A DNA stretch of 64,000 nt from Pseudomonas baetica (GCF_002813455.1 NZ_PHHE01000001.1:558001-622000), one strand, 5' to 3'; positions 17,877-27,864 are shown, numbered from the stretch's first letter. The notes: a model not told the origin generated them from the sequence alone. Program-made: numbers and translations.

Positions 17877-20138
17877 ATGAGCTTCGGCGCCGATGAAGAG
17901 ATCCTTCAGGATTTCCTGGTTGAGGCCGGCGAGATTCTTGAGCAACTGTCCGAACAACTGGTCGAGCTGGAAAGCCGTCCGGATGATGCAGATCTGCTCA
18001 ACGCAATTTTTCGCGGTTTCCACACTGTAAAAGGGGGCGCCGGCTTCCTTCAGCTCAATGAGCTGGTGGAGTGCTGTCACATCGCCGAAAACGTGTTCGA
18101 CATCCTGCGCAAGGGTGAGCGTCGCGTTGATGCAGAACTGATGGACGTTGTCCTCGAAGCACTGGACGCGGTGAACAGCATGTTCAGCGAAGTCCGTGAG
18201 CGTGCACCGATCACGGCTGCGACGCCGGAGCTGCTGGCTGCGCTGGCACGTCTGGCCGAGCCGCAAACGGCGGATGAAGCCCCGGCTTCGCCAGTGGCCG
18301 AGATGATCGAAGAGCTGGTCGCCGAAGGCGATTCGGGCGACATCACCGATAACGAATTCGAACAACTGCTGGACTCGCTGAACGCCGTCAAGGCCGAAGC
18401 CGAAGCCCCGGCCGCGGCCCCTGCACAAACGGCCGCTGAAGCTGCGAGCGATGAAATCACCGATGCCGAGTTCGAGTCATTGCTCGATCAGTTGCACGGC
18501 AAGGGCCAGTTCGCGGTGGACGCGGTTGCGCCAGCGGCGGCAGCCCCTGCGGCACCGGCCAAGGGCGACAGCTCTGACATCACCGACGACGAATTCGAAG
18601 CCTTGCTCGATCAGTTGCATGGCAAGGGCAACTTTGCCGTGGATGCGCTGGAGTCGGCGATTGCTTCGGCACCTGCGCCGGCTGCTCCAGCGGCCGCTGC
18701 TGCCGGCAGCGATCTGATCAGCGATCACGAGTTCGAATCGCTGCTCGACGAATTGCACGGCAAAGGCAAGTTCAGCGAAGTCGGTACTGCCTCTGCGGGC
18801 TCCGCTTCGACCGTCGCTACGCCAGCCGCCAAGGCACCGGCCGCTGCGGCGCCGAAACCTGCGGCCAAGCCTGAGCCGAAAGCCGAAACGCCGAAACCGG
18901 CCGCCGCTGCTGCACCGGCTCCAGCCCGTGCGCCGGCTGCACCGCCACCGGAAAAACCGGCGAGCGAAGCCGAGACCACCGTGCGGGTCGACACTGCACG
19001 TCTCGACGAAATCATGAACATGGTTGGCGAGCTGGTGCTGGTGCGTAACCGTCTGGTGCGCCTGGGGCTCAACAGCGGCGATGAAGCCATGCAAAAGGCC
19101 GTGTCGAACCTCGACGTGGTCACGGCTGACTTGCAGACCGCGGTGATGAAAACGCGGATGCAGCCGATCAAGAAGGTCTTCGGGCGCTTCCCGCGTCTGG
19201 TTCGCGACCTGGCGCGTCAGCTCAAGAAAGAGATCAACCTGGAGCTGGTCGGCGAAGAAACCGACCTCGACAAAAACCTTGTCGAGGCCCTGGCCGACCC
19301 GCTGGTCCACTTGGTGCGCAACGCTGTCGACCACGGCATCGAGTCGCCGGAAGAACGCGAAGCCTCGGGCAAGGCCCGTGGCGGTCGCGTGGTACTGGCG
19401 GCCGAACAGGAAGGCGACCACATCCTGCTGTCGATTTCCGATGACGGCAAAGGCATGGATCCGGACGTCCTGCGTGCGATCGCGGTAAAGCGCGGCGTGA
19501 TGGACAAGGATGCAGCGGATCGCCTGAGCGATACCGAGTGCTACAACCTGATTTTCGCCCCGGGTTTCTCGACCAAAACCGAGATCTCCGACGTGTCCGG
19601 TCGCGGTGTCGGCATGGACGTGGTGAAGACCAAGATTTCCCAGCTCAACGGTTCGATCAACATCTACTCGACCAAGGGCCAGGGCTCGAAGATTGTCATC
19701 AAGGTGCCGCTGACCTTGGCGATCATGCCGACCCTGATGGTGATGCTCGGCAATCAGGCGTTTGCGTTCCCGCTGGTCAACGTCAACGAAATCTTCCACC
19801 TCGACCTGTCGACCACCAATGTTGTGGACGGTCAGGAAGTGGTCATCGTGCGGGACAAGGCATTGCCATTGTTCTACCTCAAGCGCTGGCTGGTCAGCTC
19901 CGCCGCTCACGAAGAGCAGCGCGAAGGCCATGTGGTGATCCTTTCCGTGGGCACGCAGCGGATCGGCTTCGTCGTCGATCAACTGGTTGGCCAGGAAGAA
20001 GTGGTCATCAAGCCATTGGGCAAAATGCTGCAGGGCACTCCAGGCATGTCCGGCGCCACCATCACCGGTGACGGCCGCATCGCGCTGATTCTCGATGTTC
20101 CAAGCATGCTCAAGCGTTACGCCGCACGGCGTATTTGA
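17877..20138 (+). CDS. cheA: chemotaxis histidine kinase CheA with four FliM-like motif repeats in its linker
   Basis: 753 residues. The Hpt domain has His49 in [13 protein letters not shown]. The dimerisation, ATPase and CheW-like domains occupy about residues 365-753 ([16 protein letters not shown] and GRGVGMDVV boxes). Between them is a 300-residue Ala/Pro-rich linker instead of a normal P2 domain. It holds four copies of the pattern I-[TS]-D-x-E-F-E-x-L-L-D, starting near residues 156, 194, 235 and 281; the last three continue LHGKGxF. These resemble the CheY-binding EIDALL of FliM. The kinase phosphorylates CheY and CheB. Confidence 0.96.
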   Translation: MSFGADEEILQDFLVEAGEILEQLSEQLVELESRPDDADLLNAIFRGFHTVKGGAGFLQLNELVECCHIAENVFDILRKGERRVDAELMDVVLEALDAVNSMFSEVRERAPITAATPELLAALARLAEPQTADEAPASPVAEMIEELVAEGDSGDITDNEFEQLLDSLNAVKAEAEAPAAAPAQTAAEAASDEITDAEFESLLDQLHGKGQFAVDAVAPAAAAPAAPAKGDSSDITDDEFEALLDQLHGKGNFAVDALESAIASAPAPAAPAAAAAGSDLISDHEFESLLDELHGKGKFSEVGTASAGSASTVATPAAKAPAAAAPKPAAKPEPKAETPKPAAAAAPAPARAPAAPPPEKPASEAETTVRVDTARLDEIMNMVGELVLVRNRLVRLGLNSGDEAMQKAVSNLDVVTADLQTAVMKTRMQPIKKVFGRFPRLVRDLARQLKKEINLELVGEETDLDKNLVEALADPLVHLVRNAVDHGIESPEEREASGKARGGRVVLAAEQEGDHILLSISDDGKGMDPDVLRAIAVKRGVMDKDAADRLSDTECYNLIFAPGFSTKTEISDVSGRGVGMDVVKTKISQLNGSINIYSTKGQGSKIVIKVPLTLAIMPTLMVMLGNQAFAFPLVNVNEIFHLDLSTTNVVDGQEVVIVRDKALPLFYLKRWLVSSAAHEEQREGHVVILSVGTQRIGFVVDQLVGQEEVVIKPLGKMLQGTPGMSGATITGDGRIALILDVPSMLKRYAARRI

Positions 20139-20187
20139 ATCCGGGGCAGCGGGGCGACAATGTCCCGCTGCACCTAATGGAGTGTTT

Positions 20188-21336
20188 ATGGCAGTCAAAG
20201 TCCTGGTGGTGGACGATTCGGGGTTTTTCCGCCGCCGCGTCTCGGAAATTCTTTCAGCGGATCCGAGCATCCAGGTGGTCGGTACGGCCACCAACGGTAA
20301 AGAGGCGATCGATCAGGCCCTGGCCCTCAAGCCGGACGTGATCACCATGGACTACGAGATGCCGATGATGGATGGCATCACGGCCGTGCGGCACATCATG
20401 CAGCGCTGCCCGACCCCGGTGTTGATGTTCTCCTCGCTGACCCACGAAGGCGCCCGGGTGACCCTCGATGCGCTGGACGCCGGCGCGGTGGATTTCCTGC
20501 CGAAGAATTTCGAAGACATCTCGCGTAACCCGGATAAGGTCAAGCAACTGCTGTGCGAGAAAGTGCATAGCATCTCGCGCAGTAATCGTCGTTTCAGTGC
20601 CTACAGCGCGCCGGCCCCGGTTGCGGCGCCTGCACCGACACCTGCTCCTGCTGCGTCGAGCTTTGGCAGCCACAGCAGCAGTCACAGCACCAGTACTCCG
20701 GCACGTCCGGCACCTGCACCGGCACCGACTCGCGCCCCGGCTGCCAGCGCTTCGTCGCCTGCACCGAAACGCAAAGCCTACAAACTGGTTGCCATCGGCA
20801 CCTCGACGGGCGGCCCGGTCGCCCTGCAACGCGTCCTGACGCAGTTGCCGGCAAACTTCCCGGCGCCAATCGTGCTGATCCAGCACATGCCGGCAGCGTT
20901 CACCAAGGCGTTCGCCGAACGTCTCGACAAACTCTGCCGCATCAGCGTCAAGGAAGCCGAGGATGGCGACATCCTGCGTCCGGGCCTGGCGCTGCTGGCC
21001 CCTGGTGGCAAGCAAATGATGATCGACGGCCGTGGTGCGGTGAAAATCCTCCCCGGCGACGAGCGTCTGAACTACAAGCCGTGCGTGGACATCACGTTCG
21101 GTTCTGCAGCGAAATCCTACGGTGACAAAGTTCTGGCGGTCGTGTTGACCGGCATGGGCGCCGACGGTCGCGAAGGCGCACGGCTGCTCAAGCAGGGCGG
21201 CAGTTCGGTGTGGGCGCAGGACGAGGCAAGCTGCGTGATCTACGGCATGCCGATGGCCATCGTCAAAGCCGACCTCGCTGACGCGGTGTACGGTCTGGAC
21301 GATATTGGCAAGCACATCGTCGAGGCGTGTATCTGA
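20188..21336 (+). CDS. cheB: chemotaxis protein-glutamate methylesterase CheB
   Basis: 382 residues from the ATG at 20188 ([14 protein letters not shown]). The receiver domain has its phosphoacceptor in [13 protein letters not shown] linker rich in Ala, Pro, Ser and Thr follows. The esterase domain carries the serine in IGTSTGGP, the histidine in IQHMPAAF and the aspartate in [10 protein letters not shown]. It demethylates and deamidates receptors. No cheR is seen nearby. The stop overlaps the motC start. Confidence 0.96.
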   Translation: MAVKVLVVDDSGFFRRRVSEILSADPSIQVVGTATNGKEAIDQALALKPDVITMDYEMPMMDGITAVRHIMQRCPTPVLMFSSLTHEGARVTLDALDAGAVDFLPKNFEDISRNPDKVKQLLCEKVHSISRSNRRFSAYSAPAPVAAPAPTPAPAASSFGSHSSSHSTSTPARPAPAPAPTRAPAASASSPAPKRKAYKLVAIGTSTGGPVALQRVLTQLPANFPAPIVLIQHMPAAFTKAFAERLDKLCRISVKEAEDGDILRPGLALLAPGGKQMMIDGRGAVKILPGDERLNYKPCVDITFGSAAKSYGDKVLAVVLTGMGADGREGARLLKQGGSSVWAQDEASCVIYGMPMAIVKADLADAVYGLDDIGKHIVEACI

Positions 21337-22076
21337 TGGATGTTCTAAGCCTTATCGGGATCATCATGGCGTTCGTCGCCATCATCGGCGGCAATTACCT
21401 GGAAGGTGGTCACCTCGGTGCGCTGGCCAACGGCCCGGCGGCACTGATCGTACTGGGCGGCACCATCGGTGCCGCGCTGCTGCAATCGCCGATGAGCGCG
21501 TTCAAACGCGCGATGCAGATCCTTGCCTGGATCTTCTTTCCGCCACGCGTGGACCTGGCCGGCGGCATCGACCGCGTGGTCAACTGGAGCCTCACCGCAC
21601 GTAAAGAAGGCCTGCTCGGCCTGGAAGGGGTGGCCGACGCCGAACCCGACAGCTACTCGCGCAAAGGCCTGCAATTGCTGGTCGACGGCGCCGAGCCGGA
21701 AGCGATCCGCAGCATCCTCGAAGTGGATTTCTACACTCAGGAAGCCCGCGACATCGAAGCGGCCAAAGTCTTCGAAAGCATGGGCGGCTATGCGCCAACC
21801 ATCGGCATCATCGGTGCGGTGATGGGCCTGATCCACGTGATGGGCAACCTCGCCGATCCGACGCAGTTGGGTAGCGGCATTGCCGTAGCGTTCGTTGCGA
21901 CCATCTACGGCGTGGCCAGTGCCAACCTGATCCTGCTGCCGGTGGCGGCCAAGTTGAAGTCAATCGCGTTGCGACAGTCGCGTTATCGCGAAATGTTGTT
22001 GGAAGGCATTCTGTCGATCGCCGAAGGTGAAAACCCACGCTCCATCGAGTTGAAGCTGCAAGGCTTCATGGACTAA
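21336..22076 (+). CDS. motC: flagellar motor stator protein MotC (MotA family)
   Basis: 246 residues from the ATG at 21336 ([25 protein letters not shown]), overlapping the cheB stop. Four membrane helices and the MotA signature around YAPTIGIIGAVMGLIHVMGNL are present. With MotD it forms the second proton-driven stator known in pseudomonads, important on surfaces and in viscous media. Length is shorter than MotA, as usual for MotC/PomA-like proteins. Confidence 0.94.
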   Translation: MDVLSLIGIIMAFVAIIGGNYLEGGHLGALANGPAALIVLGGTIGAALLQSPMSAFKRAMQILAWIFFPPRVDLAGGIDRVVNWSLTARKEGLLGLEGVADAEPDSYSRKGLQLLVDGAEPEAIRSILEVDFYTQEARDIEAAKVFESMGGYAPTIGIIGAVMGLIHVMGNLADPTQLGSGIAVAFVATIYGVASANLILLPVAAKLKSIALRQSRYREMLLEGILSIAEGENPRSIELKLQGFMD

Positions 22077-22088
22077 GGGAATAACCTC

Positions 22089-22979
22089 ATGGCTCGTCGC
22101 AGACATCAGGAAGAACACGTCAACCACGAGCGCTGGCTGGTTTCCTACGCCGACTTCATCACGCTGCTGTTCGCGTTCTTCGTGGTCATGTACTCGATTT
22201 CGTCGATCAACGAAGGCAAGTACAAGGAAATTTCCGAAGCGCTGGTCGGGGTTTTCAAGGATTCCGACCGCGCGCTCAAACCGATCCCGATCGGTGACGA
22301 ACGACCGAAGACCGTGACCCCGGCCAAACCGCTGGTCAAGGACGCCGAGCAGATCGACGCCGGCATTGCCGGTGCCAGCGATCCGCTGAAAAGCATTGCC
22401 GACGATATCAGCGCGGCGTTCGGTGATTTGATCAGCTCCAACCAGATGACCGTGCGCGGCAACGAGTTGTGGGTCGAGATCGAACTCAACTCCAGCCTGT
22501 TGTTCGGCAGCGGTGACGCGATGCCGAGCGACATCGCGTTCAATATCATCGACAAGGTTGCCGCGATTCTCAAACCGTTCGACAACCCGATCCACGTCGA
22601 AGGTTTTACCGACGATCAACCGATCCGCACCGCGCAGTACCCGACCAACTGGGAGCTGTCCTCGGCGCGTTCGGCGAGCATCGTGCGCATGCTGGCGATG
22701 CAGGGTGTCAACCCTGGTCGCCTCGCCTCGGTGGGTTACGGCGAGTTCCAGCCAGTGGCCAACAACGCCACCGCCGAAGGCCGGGCGAAAAACCGTCGTG
22801 TGGTGTTGGTGGTGTCGCGCAATCTTGATGTACGCCGCAGCCTCACGGGCACCGGAACCGCCAACGCGCAACCGGATGCCGCACTCAAGCGCGCTGGCAC
22901 ACAAACTGCACCGACCCCGGTCAAGACGCCGGGACGCGAGAGTGCCGTCAATTCTCCGTCACCCGCATTAATACGCTGA
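22089..22979 (+). CDS. motD: flagellar motor stator protein MotD (MotB family)
   Basis: 296 residues. A basic N-terminus and one helix (WLVSYADFITLLFAFFVVMYSISS) include the proton-carrying Asp. The C-terminal OmpA-like peptidoglycan-binding domain contains HVEGFTDDQPI and GYGEFQPVANN. It anchors the MotCD stator to the wall. The gene lies 12 bases after motC. A variable Ala/Thr/Pro tail ends the protein. Confidence 0.94.
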   Translation: MARRRHQEEHVNHERWLVSYADFITLLFAFFVVMYSISSINEGKYKEISEALVGVFKDSDRALKPIPIGDERPKTVTPAKPLVKDAEQIDAGIAGASDPLKSIADDISAAFGDLISSNQMTVRGNELWVEIELNSSLLFGSGDAMPSDIAFNIIDKVAAILKPFDNPIHVEGFTDDQPIRTAQYPTNWELSSARSASIVRMLAMQGVNPGRLASVGYGEFQPVANNATAEGRAKNRRVVLVVSRNLDVRRSLTGTGTANAQPDAALKRAGTQTAPTPVKTPGRESAVNSPSPALIR

Positions 22980-23022
22980 GCCATGTCTCGGTCGAGCATC
23001 TCGGCCGGGAGGAAAGAAACGA

Positions 23023-23811
23023 ATGAGAGTCTGGGCAGTCGCCAATCAAAAGGGTGGTGTTGGTAAAACCACATCTTCCATCGCTTTAGCCGGTTTGCTG
23101 GCGGAGGCGGGCAAGCGCGTGGTCGTGGTCGATCTCGACCCGCACGGCTCGATGACCAGCTATTTTGGCTACGACCCCGACAGCCTGGAACACAGCAACT
23201 ACGACCTGTTTCTGCACAAGGGCAGCGTGCCGCAAGGCCTGCCGGGGCAGTTGCTGCTGTCGACCAGCGACGAACGCATTTCCCTGTTGCCGTCCAGCAC
23301 CGCACTCGCGACCCTTGAGCGTCAGTCGCCGGGGCAGAGTGGTCTGGGTCTGGTGATCGCCAAGAGTCTGGCGCAGTTGTGGCAGGACTTCGATTACGCC
23401 GTCATCGACAGCCCGCCGCTGCTCGGTGTGCTGATGGTCAACGCCCTCGCGGCGGCACAGCAACTGGTGATCCCGGTGCAGACCGAGCACCTGGCGGTCA
23501 AAGGCCTGGAACGCATGGTCAACACCCTGGCGATGATCAACCGCTCGCGCAAACAGGCGCTGCCGTTCAGCATCGTGCCGACCCTGTTCGACCGTCGCAC
23601 CCAAGCGTCGCTCGGTACATTGCGCGTGCTGCGCGACAAGTTTCCGGAGGAGATCTGGCAAGGTTACATCCCGGTTGATACGCGTCTGCGTGATGCCAGC
23701 CGCGCCGGTGTCACGCCTTCGCAATTCGACGGCAAGAGCCGTGGCGTGCTGGCTTACCGCGCGCTGCTCAAGCATCTGTTGGCGCAACAACTTGTTCCGC
23801 AGGTGGCTTGA
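23023..23811 (+). CDS. ParA-family ATPase of the chemotaxis locus (ParC-like)
   Basis: 262 residues. The Walker A motif QKGGVGKTTSS is near residue 10, with VVDLDPHGSMTSYFGY and the switch AVIDSPPLLG. It corresponds in position and type to PA1462 of P. aeruginosa and to ParC of vibrios, which places chemotaxis arrays at the cell pole. The next gene, a CheW-domain protein, is its expected partner. The ATG has GGAGG upstream. Polar placement is known from homologues, not shown here. Confidence 0.88.
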   Translation: MRVWAVANQKGGVGKTTSSIALAGLLAEAGKRVVVVDLDPHGSMTSYFGYDPDSLEHSNYDLFLHKGSVPQGLPGQLLLSTSDERISLLPSSTALATLERQSPGQSGLGLVIAKSLAQLWQDFDYAVIDSPPLLGVLMVNALAAAQQLVIPVQTEHLAVKGLERMVNTLAMINRSRKQALPFSIVPTLFDRRTQASLGTLRVLRDKFPEEIWQGYIPVDTRLRDASRAGVTPSQFDGKSRGVLAYRALLKHLLAQQLVPQVA

Positions 23812-23827
23812 AATGATTTTGACCCCG

Positions 23828-23916
23828 GTAGGAGCTGCCGCAGGCTGCGATCTTTTGATCTGGCTTGGCGGTGCTCCTGAAAAGATCAAAAGATCGCAGC
23901 GTTGCGCAGCTCCTAC
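23828..23916. repeat. type B REP inverted pair inside the chemotaxis operon
   Basis: GTAGGAGCTGCCGCAGGCTG and its imperfect inverse flank a GATCAAAAGATC-rich centre. It fills most of the gap between the ParC-like and ParP-like genes. Confidence 0.85.
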
Positions 23917-23928
23917 AGGGAGTTGTGC

Positions 23929-24873
23929 ATGAATCGGCCGGTGAAGTTGACGTCGAAGCCGCAGTTGGCCTTGCAGTCGTATCTGGACAGTTTGCTGGAG
24001 GAGATTCCTGACGAATTGCCGGCGCAGGTTGCGGCGCAGCCTGAGGTGATTGAAAGCGCTGAAGCGCTGGATGAATTCCAGGCGGCGGTACTGGAAGAGC
24101 AGGCGCGTGATGCGCAAAAAGCTGTTGCACCTGTTGCCGCGCCTGCCTTCGCGCCCGTCGCCAAGGCGCCAGCGGTGTTGATCGAAGAGGCCGAGCCGGT
24201 TCGCGCATCGCTCTCGACGTTGGCACCGCTGCTGCAAACTCAGTTGCTGAAGACTGCGCCGGAACCGGCAGTGGTCGAGCCTGCACCAGTCGTACCGGCG
24301 CCAGTGGAGCAGACGCTGGTGCCGCCACTGGTGGAAGTGCACCTGCCGCCGAGCAACACACCGCCACCGGTGGAAACCGATGGTCGCCCAGTCTGGGCAT
24401 CCGAAGCCTTCGAATGCCTGCTGTTCGACGTCGCCGGGCTGACCCTCGCGGTGCCGCTGGTGTGCCTGGGTTCGATCTATTCGCTGGCCGGTCACGAGCT
24501 GACGCCGCTGTTCGGTCAGCCAGAATGGTTCCTCGGGATTCTGCCGAGCCAGGCCGGCAATCTGAAAGTGTTGGACACCGCGCGCTGGGTCATGCCGGAT
24601 CGCTATCGCGATGACTTCCGTCAGGGCTTGCAGTACGTGATTTCGGTACAAGGTTACGAGTGGGGTCTGGCGGTACATCAAGTCAGCCGCTCGTTGCGTC
24701 TGGATCCGAATGAAATCAAATGGAGAAGTCACCGGGGTCAGCGGCCATGGCTTGCCGGCACCGTGATTGAGCACATGTGTGCATTGCTTGACGTTTCCGC
24801 ACTGGCCGAGTTGATCGCCAGCGGTGGGGCAAAGCACCTGGGCGGCAACAAGCCGCTACATAAACCGACATAG
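23929..24873 (+). CDS. CheW-domain array protein (ParP-like)
   Basis: 314 residues from the ATG at 23929, with AGGGAG upstream. The N-terminal 150 residues are Ala/Pro/Val/Glu-rich and low complexity. The C-terminal half (about 160-300) is a CheW-like domain (FECLLFDVAGLTLAVPLVCLGSIYSL). It corresponds to PA1463. In vibrios ParP links ParC to the CheA arrays. The separation from the ParC-like gene is a REP hairpin. Confidence 0.88.
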   Translation: MNRPVKLTSKPQLALQSYLDSLLEEIPDELPAQVAAQPEVIESAEALDEFQAAVLEEQARDAQKAVAPVAAPAFAPVAKAPAVLIEEAEPVRASLSTLAPLLQTQLLKTAPEPAVVEPAPVVPAPVEQTLVPPLVEVHLPPSNTPPPVETDGRPVWASEAFECLLFDVAGLTLAVPLVCLGSIYSLAGHELTPLFGQPEWFLGILPSQAGNLKVLDTARWVMPDRYRDDFRQGLQYVISVQGYEWGLAVHQVSRSLRLDPNEIKWRSHRGQRPWLAGTVIEHMCALLDVSALAELIASGGAKHLGGNKPLHKPT

Positions 24874-24929
24874 CAGCCGACATAACAATCAGGCGACGGC
24901 ATTGTTGAATGCCGCCACACAGAACACAC

Positions 24930-24949
24930 ACCGCTCAGAGCGGTTTTTT
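24930..24949 (+). terminator. short intrinsic terminator before cheW
   Basis: ACCGCT, loop CAG, AGCGGT followed by TTTTTT. It is short, so it may attenuate rather than stop transcription into cheW, whose start is about 15 bases later. Confidence 0.5.
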
Positions 24950-24963
24950 CGAGGGGTCAGGGT

Positions 24964-25449
24964 ATGAGTAGTCAGGCGACGAATGCAAAAGGTTCTGAAG
25001 ATCCGATCCTGCAATGGGTGACCTTCAAGCTGGACAACGAAACCTACGGCATCAACGTGATGCGCGTTCAGGAAGTGCTGCGCTACACCGAAATCGCTCC
25101 AGTGCCGGGTGCGCCAAGCTATGTGCTGGGCATCATCAACCTGCGCGGTAACGTTGTAACCGTGATCGACACCCGCCAGCGCTTCGGCCTGAGCACCGGC
25201 GAGATCAGCGACAACACCCGTATCGTCATCATCGAAGCCGACAAGCAAGTGGTCGGGATCATGGTCGACAGCGTGGCCGAAGTGGTTTACCTGCGTCAGT
25301 CGGAAATCGAAACCGCACCGAACGTCGGTAACGAAGAGTCGGCCAAGTTCATCCAGGGCGTGTGCAACAAGAACAACGAGTTGCTGATCCTGGTCGAGCT
25401 GGACAAGATGATGAGCGAAGAAGAATGGTCGGAACTGGAGAGCATCTGA
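24964..25449 (+). CDS. cheW: chemotaxis coupling protein CheW
   Basis: 161 residues, one CheW domain (about 20-155) with KLDNETYGINVMRVQEVLRY and GIINLRGNVVTVIDTRQRFG. It couples receptors to CheA. The ATG has a GAGGGGTCAGGGT ribosome site. The DUF2802 gene starts directly after its stop. Confidence 0.95.
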   Translation: MSSQATNAKGSEDPILQWVTFKLDNETYGINVMRVQEVLRYTEIAPVPGAPSYVLGIINLRGNVVTVIDTRQRFGLSTGEISDNTRIVIIEADKQVVGIMVDSVAEVVYLRQSEIETAPNVGNEESAKFIQGVCNKNNELLILVELDKMMSEEEWSELESI

Positions 25450-25842
25450 TTGATTCTCGAGGTTGCGGTCATTGTCCTGTTCCTCTTCTGGGCAGGCACG
25501 CTGGCAATGTTTCTGGCGTACATCAAGGCGCAGCGGGTCATCGCTGCGCAACAGGCTCAGGGCGATGCGCTGCGTGATCAGCGCATCAAAGACCTGGCCA
25601 AGCGTGTCGACGATTACCAGAACGGTAATGTGCGCATGGGCGAAGCGCTGCACGAGTTGCGTGCGGTGGTGAGTCCGTTGCCAGACAAGATTGTTGCGCT
25701 GGAACAGCGCGACCCATCCAGCCTGTCATTCGCCCAAGCGGCGAAACTGGTGGGCATGGGCGCGAGCGTTGATGAACTGACTCAGTCGTGTGGGTTGACC
25801 CAGGCTGAGGCGGAGTTGATGCGCAAGTTGCACAAGAGCTGA
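25450..25842 (+). CDS. DUF2802 family membrane-anchored coiled-coil protein
   Basis: 130 residues. An N-terminal helix (residues 2-24) anchors it; then a coiled-coil region rich in Lys, Arg, Asp and Gln leads to a C-terminal helix-turn-helix-like segment (VDELTQSCGLTQAEAELM). The start is TTG immediately after the cheW stop, so translation is coupled. The family is conserved at the end of the pseudomonad chemotaxis cluster; its role is not established. Confidence 0.8.
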   Translation: MILEVAVIVLFLFWAGTLAMFLAYIKAQRVIAAQQAQGDALRDQRIKDLAKRVDDYQNGNVRMGEALHELRAVVSPLPDKIVALEQRDPSSLSFAQAAKLVGMGASVDELTQSCGLTQAEAELMRKLHKS

Positions 25843-25867
25843 TTTTTGCGCTCAAGCTCAAAGTGCT

Positions 25868-25955
25868 ATTCGCGAGCAGGCTCGCTCCCACATTCGATCG
25901 CATTCCTCCGGTAGGAGCGCGGTCAAATGTGGGAGCTAGCCTGCTCGCGAAAGCG
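25868..25955. repeat. REPIN (type A REP pair)
   Basis: Inverted TTCGCGAGCAGGCTCGCTCC cores, the right one with a one-base change (GCTAGCCTG). It separates the plus-strand chemotaxis cluster from the minus-strand genes that follow. Confidence 0.88.
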
Positions 25956-25966
25956 CCTTTGAAACC

Positions 25967-26296
25967 TCAGTAATCATCCCCGCGTGCGGTGACATCTTTC
26001 TCGACCATCGGCGCATCCGGATCCTGCCCCTCGGGGAATTTCCCCTTCAGATTCCACGCAAACGCGATGATCTCGGCGATTGTCCGGTACAACTCTTCCG
26101 GAATACTGTCGCCCAACTCCATTCGCGCCAACAGCTGCACCAGCTCGGCGTTTTCGTAGATCGGCACTTCGCAATCGCGAGCAATGCGCAGGATTTCTTC
26201 GGCCAGTTCCTCGTCACCCTTGGCGGTGAGGGTCGGGGCGTGGTTGCCGTCGTATTTTAGGGCGATGGCCTGGCGTGGAGCGGTGGCGTCTTTCAT
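25967..26296 (-). CDS. FlhB C-terminal domain-like protein (EscU/YscU/HrcU family)
   Basis: 109 residues corresponding only to the cytoplasmic C-terminal domain of FlhB: AIALKYDGNHAPTLTAKGDEELAEEILRIA aligns with the FlhB segment after its NPTH site, but no membrane part or NPTH is present. Such free-standing proteins (FhlB-like) can substitute for the cleaved FlhB fragment in some bacteria. It overlaps the upstream FliK-type gene by four bases, which pairs an FlhB-like and a FliK-like protein in one operon. Confidence 0.85.
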   Translation of the reverse strand: MKDATAPRQAIALKYDGNHAPTLTAKGDEELAEEILRIARDCEVPIYENAELVQLLARMELGDSIPEELYRTIAEIIAFAWNLKGKFPEGQDPDAPMVEKDVTARGDDY

Positions 26297-27864
26297 GCGG
26301 TTTCGTCAACCCAGCGGTGGTCGAGACGGGTTTGGTTGCCTTGCGGCGGAGTGCCGTGGTGGCAGTCGAGGTCGCCGACGTTCAGGCCGGAATCGAGCAG
26401 GCGCTGGCGCAGGGCGAACAGATTGTTTTCGATCAGATCGGCGGTGTACGGCCGTTCGGCCCAGAGCTGACTCGACAGGCTGCCGGCGATCAACTGCGCC
26501 TGAATCTGCATCGGCCCCAGCGGTTCCATGTCGAACGCCAGATCGACGCGCCACAGTTGCTGTTTGGGTTCGCGTTCATCGCGGCGTTCGTTGGCTTGCG
26601 GCTCTTTCTCCGGCGCTTCCTCGCGCTGGAACTTGACCTGCAGCGGCACGATGTCCTGCAGGTTGCGCATGGGGATTTCCAGTTGCCAGGTGCTGAGCAG
26701 ACGGCCGTCGTCGGTGACGCCAGTCTGTTCCAGGCTCGACAATTGGTGGCTTTGCAGGCGGGAGACCGCGGCGGCGGCGAGGCGCAGCAAATGTTCCAGA
26801 TCACCTTCGCCGTCCTGGCTTTGCAGCAGTCGGTCGGGCAGCGGGAAGCCGCCTGGCAGCGGTTTGGCGCTGATTTGACCGAGCATGCCGAGGGCGTTAC
26901 GCACAAAGCTCGGCATTGCCTGCGCCAGGGTGTTTGCCGCGATGATCGCATTCAGGTTGGTGTTGCCGGGCAGGCCGGGCGTGAGTTGTGCGATCAACTT
27001 GAGCAGATCGGCTTTCATGTCCGGGGCCAGCGTCGGGTTCTGGCCTGTCAGCAGTTTGGCTTCGAGAAACATGCCGCTGTTGGCCAGCGCCATGGCCAGA
27101 CCTTTCGGCGTGCTCAGTTGCTGCACGTCAGGCAGGCCGGCGAGCAATTTGTCGACCGCTGCGCGCAAGTCCTGCGAGGTCTGGCTGTCGGCCGGCAGGT
27201 TCTGCAGAAGTTTCAGCAAGCCATCCAGCGAGCCTTGGCGGCTCTGCTGGCCGACCAATTGCTGGCTCACCGCCAACTGCTCCTGTCGGCTGCTCAGCGG
27301 CACGAACTTGAGCGTTTGCGAATCCTGCACCAGTGCCGAAAGCAGTGTGCCGATGCGCAACGGCTGCGGGCTGTCGATGGTCAAGGTGCTCCCGCTCAAC
27401 GCCGTGTTGAGCAAGCTGACCATCGAACGAAATACCGTCGCTTGTCCCGGCGTCTGTGGCAACGCTTGCGAGGTCACCACTTTGCCTTGCAACAAGGTGC
27501 CCACCGGCAATTGCGCGGTATCGATGCGGGTGAGGGTGGCGACACTACTGGCAATCGCCTGTTGCACGGTAATCGCCAGATTGCCCGCTGACGGCTGAGT
27601 GATCGCCAGACTGGTGCCTTGCGCCAGCGGTAGATTGCTGGTCGCTTGCACGGTGGTCTGGCGGCCGCTGTCCAGCGTCACCTTCAGCAACAATTGAAAG
27701 GTCTGATCCGCCTGTTTCAGCGATAACACCTCGGCCTTGGCGCTTTGCCCTGTACCGATCAAGCCTTCGACCGGCGTCAGCAGCTTGAGCAACTCGCCGA
27801 CCTGCGGGCGAGCGGCCGCCGGGGTGGTGGGCGGGAGCGGGAGGATGTTCATTTCGCCTGTCAT
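26293..27864 (-). CDS. second FliK-type flagellar hook-length control domain protein
   Basis: About 523 residues from the ATG at 27864; the ATG at 27852 (MNILPLPPTT) has a better AGGCGA site. A long helical, Gln/Leu/Ser-rich N-terminal part is followed by a C-terminal Flg_hook domain (about 400-500, WRVDLAFDMEPLGPMQIQAQL). It is distinct from FliK at 1746-3116. Together with the FlhB-C-like protein it may modulate export switching. Function is inferred from domain and partner only. Confidence 0.8.
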   Translation of the reverse strand: MTGEMNILPLPPTTPAAARPQVGELLKLLTPVEGLIGTGQSAKAEVLSLKQADQTFQLLLKVTLDSGRQTTVQATSNLPLAQGTSLAITQPSAGNLAITVQQAIASSVATLTRIDTAQLPVGTLLQGKVVTSQALPQTPGQATVFRSMVSLLNTALSGSTLTIDSPQPLRIGTLLSALVQDSQTLKFVPLSSRQEQLAVSQQLVGQQSRQGSLDGLLKLLQNLPADSQTSQDLRAAVDKLLAGLPDVQQLSTPKGLAMALANSGMFLEAKLLTGQNPTLAPDMKADLLKLIAQLTPGLPGNTNLNAIIAANTLAQAMPSFVRNALGMLGQISAKPLPGGFPLPDRLLQSQDGEGDLEHLLRLAAAAVSRLQSHQLSSLEQTGVTDDGRLLSTWQLEIPMRNLQDIVPLQVKFQREEAPEKEPQANERRDEREPKQQLWRVDLAFDMEPLGPMQIQAQLIAGSLSSQLWAERPYTADLIENNLFALRQRLLDSGLNVGDLDCHHGTPPQGNQTRLDHRWVDETA

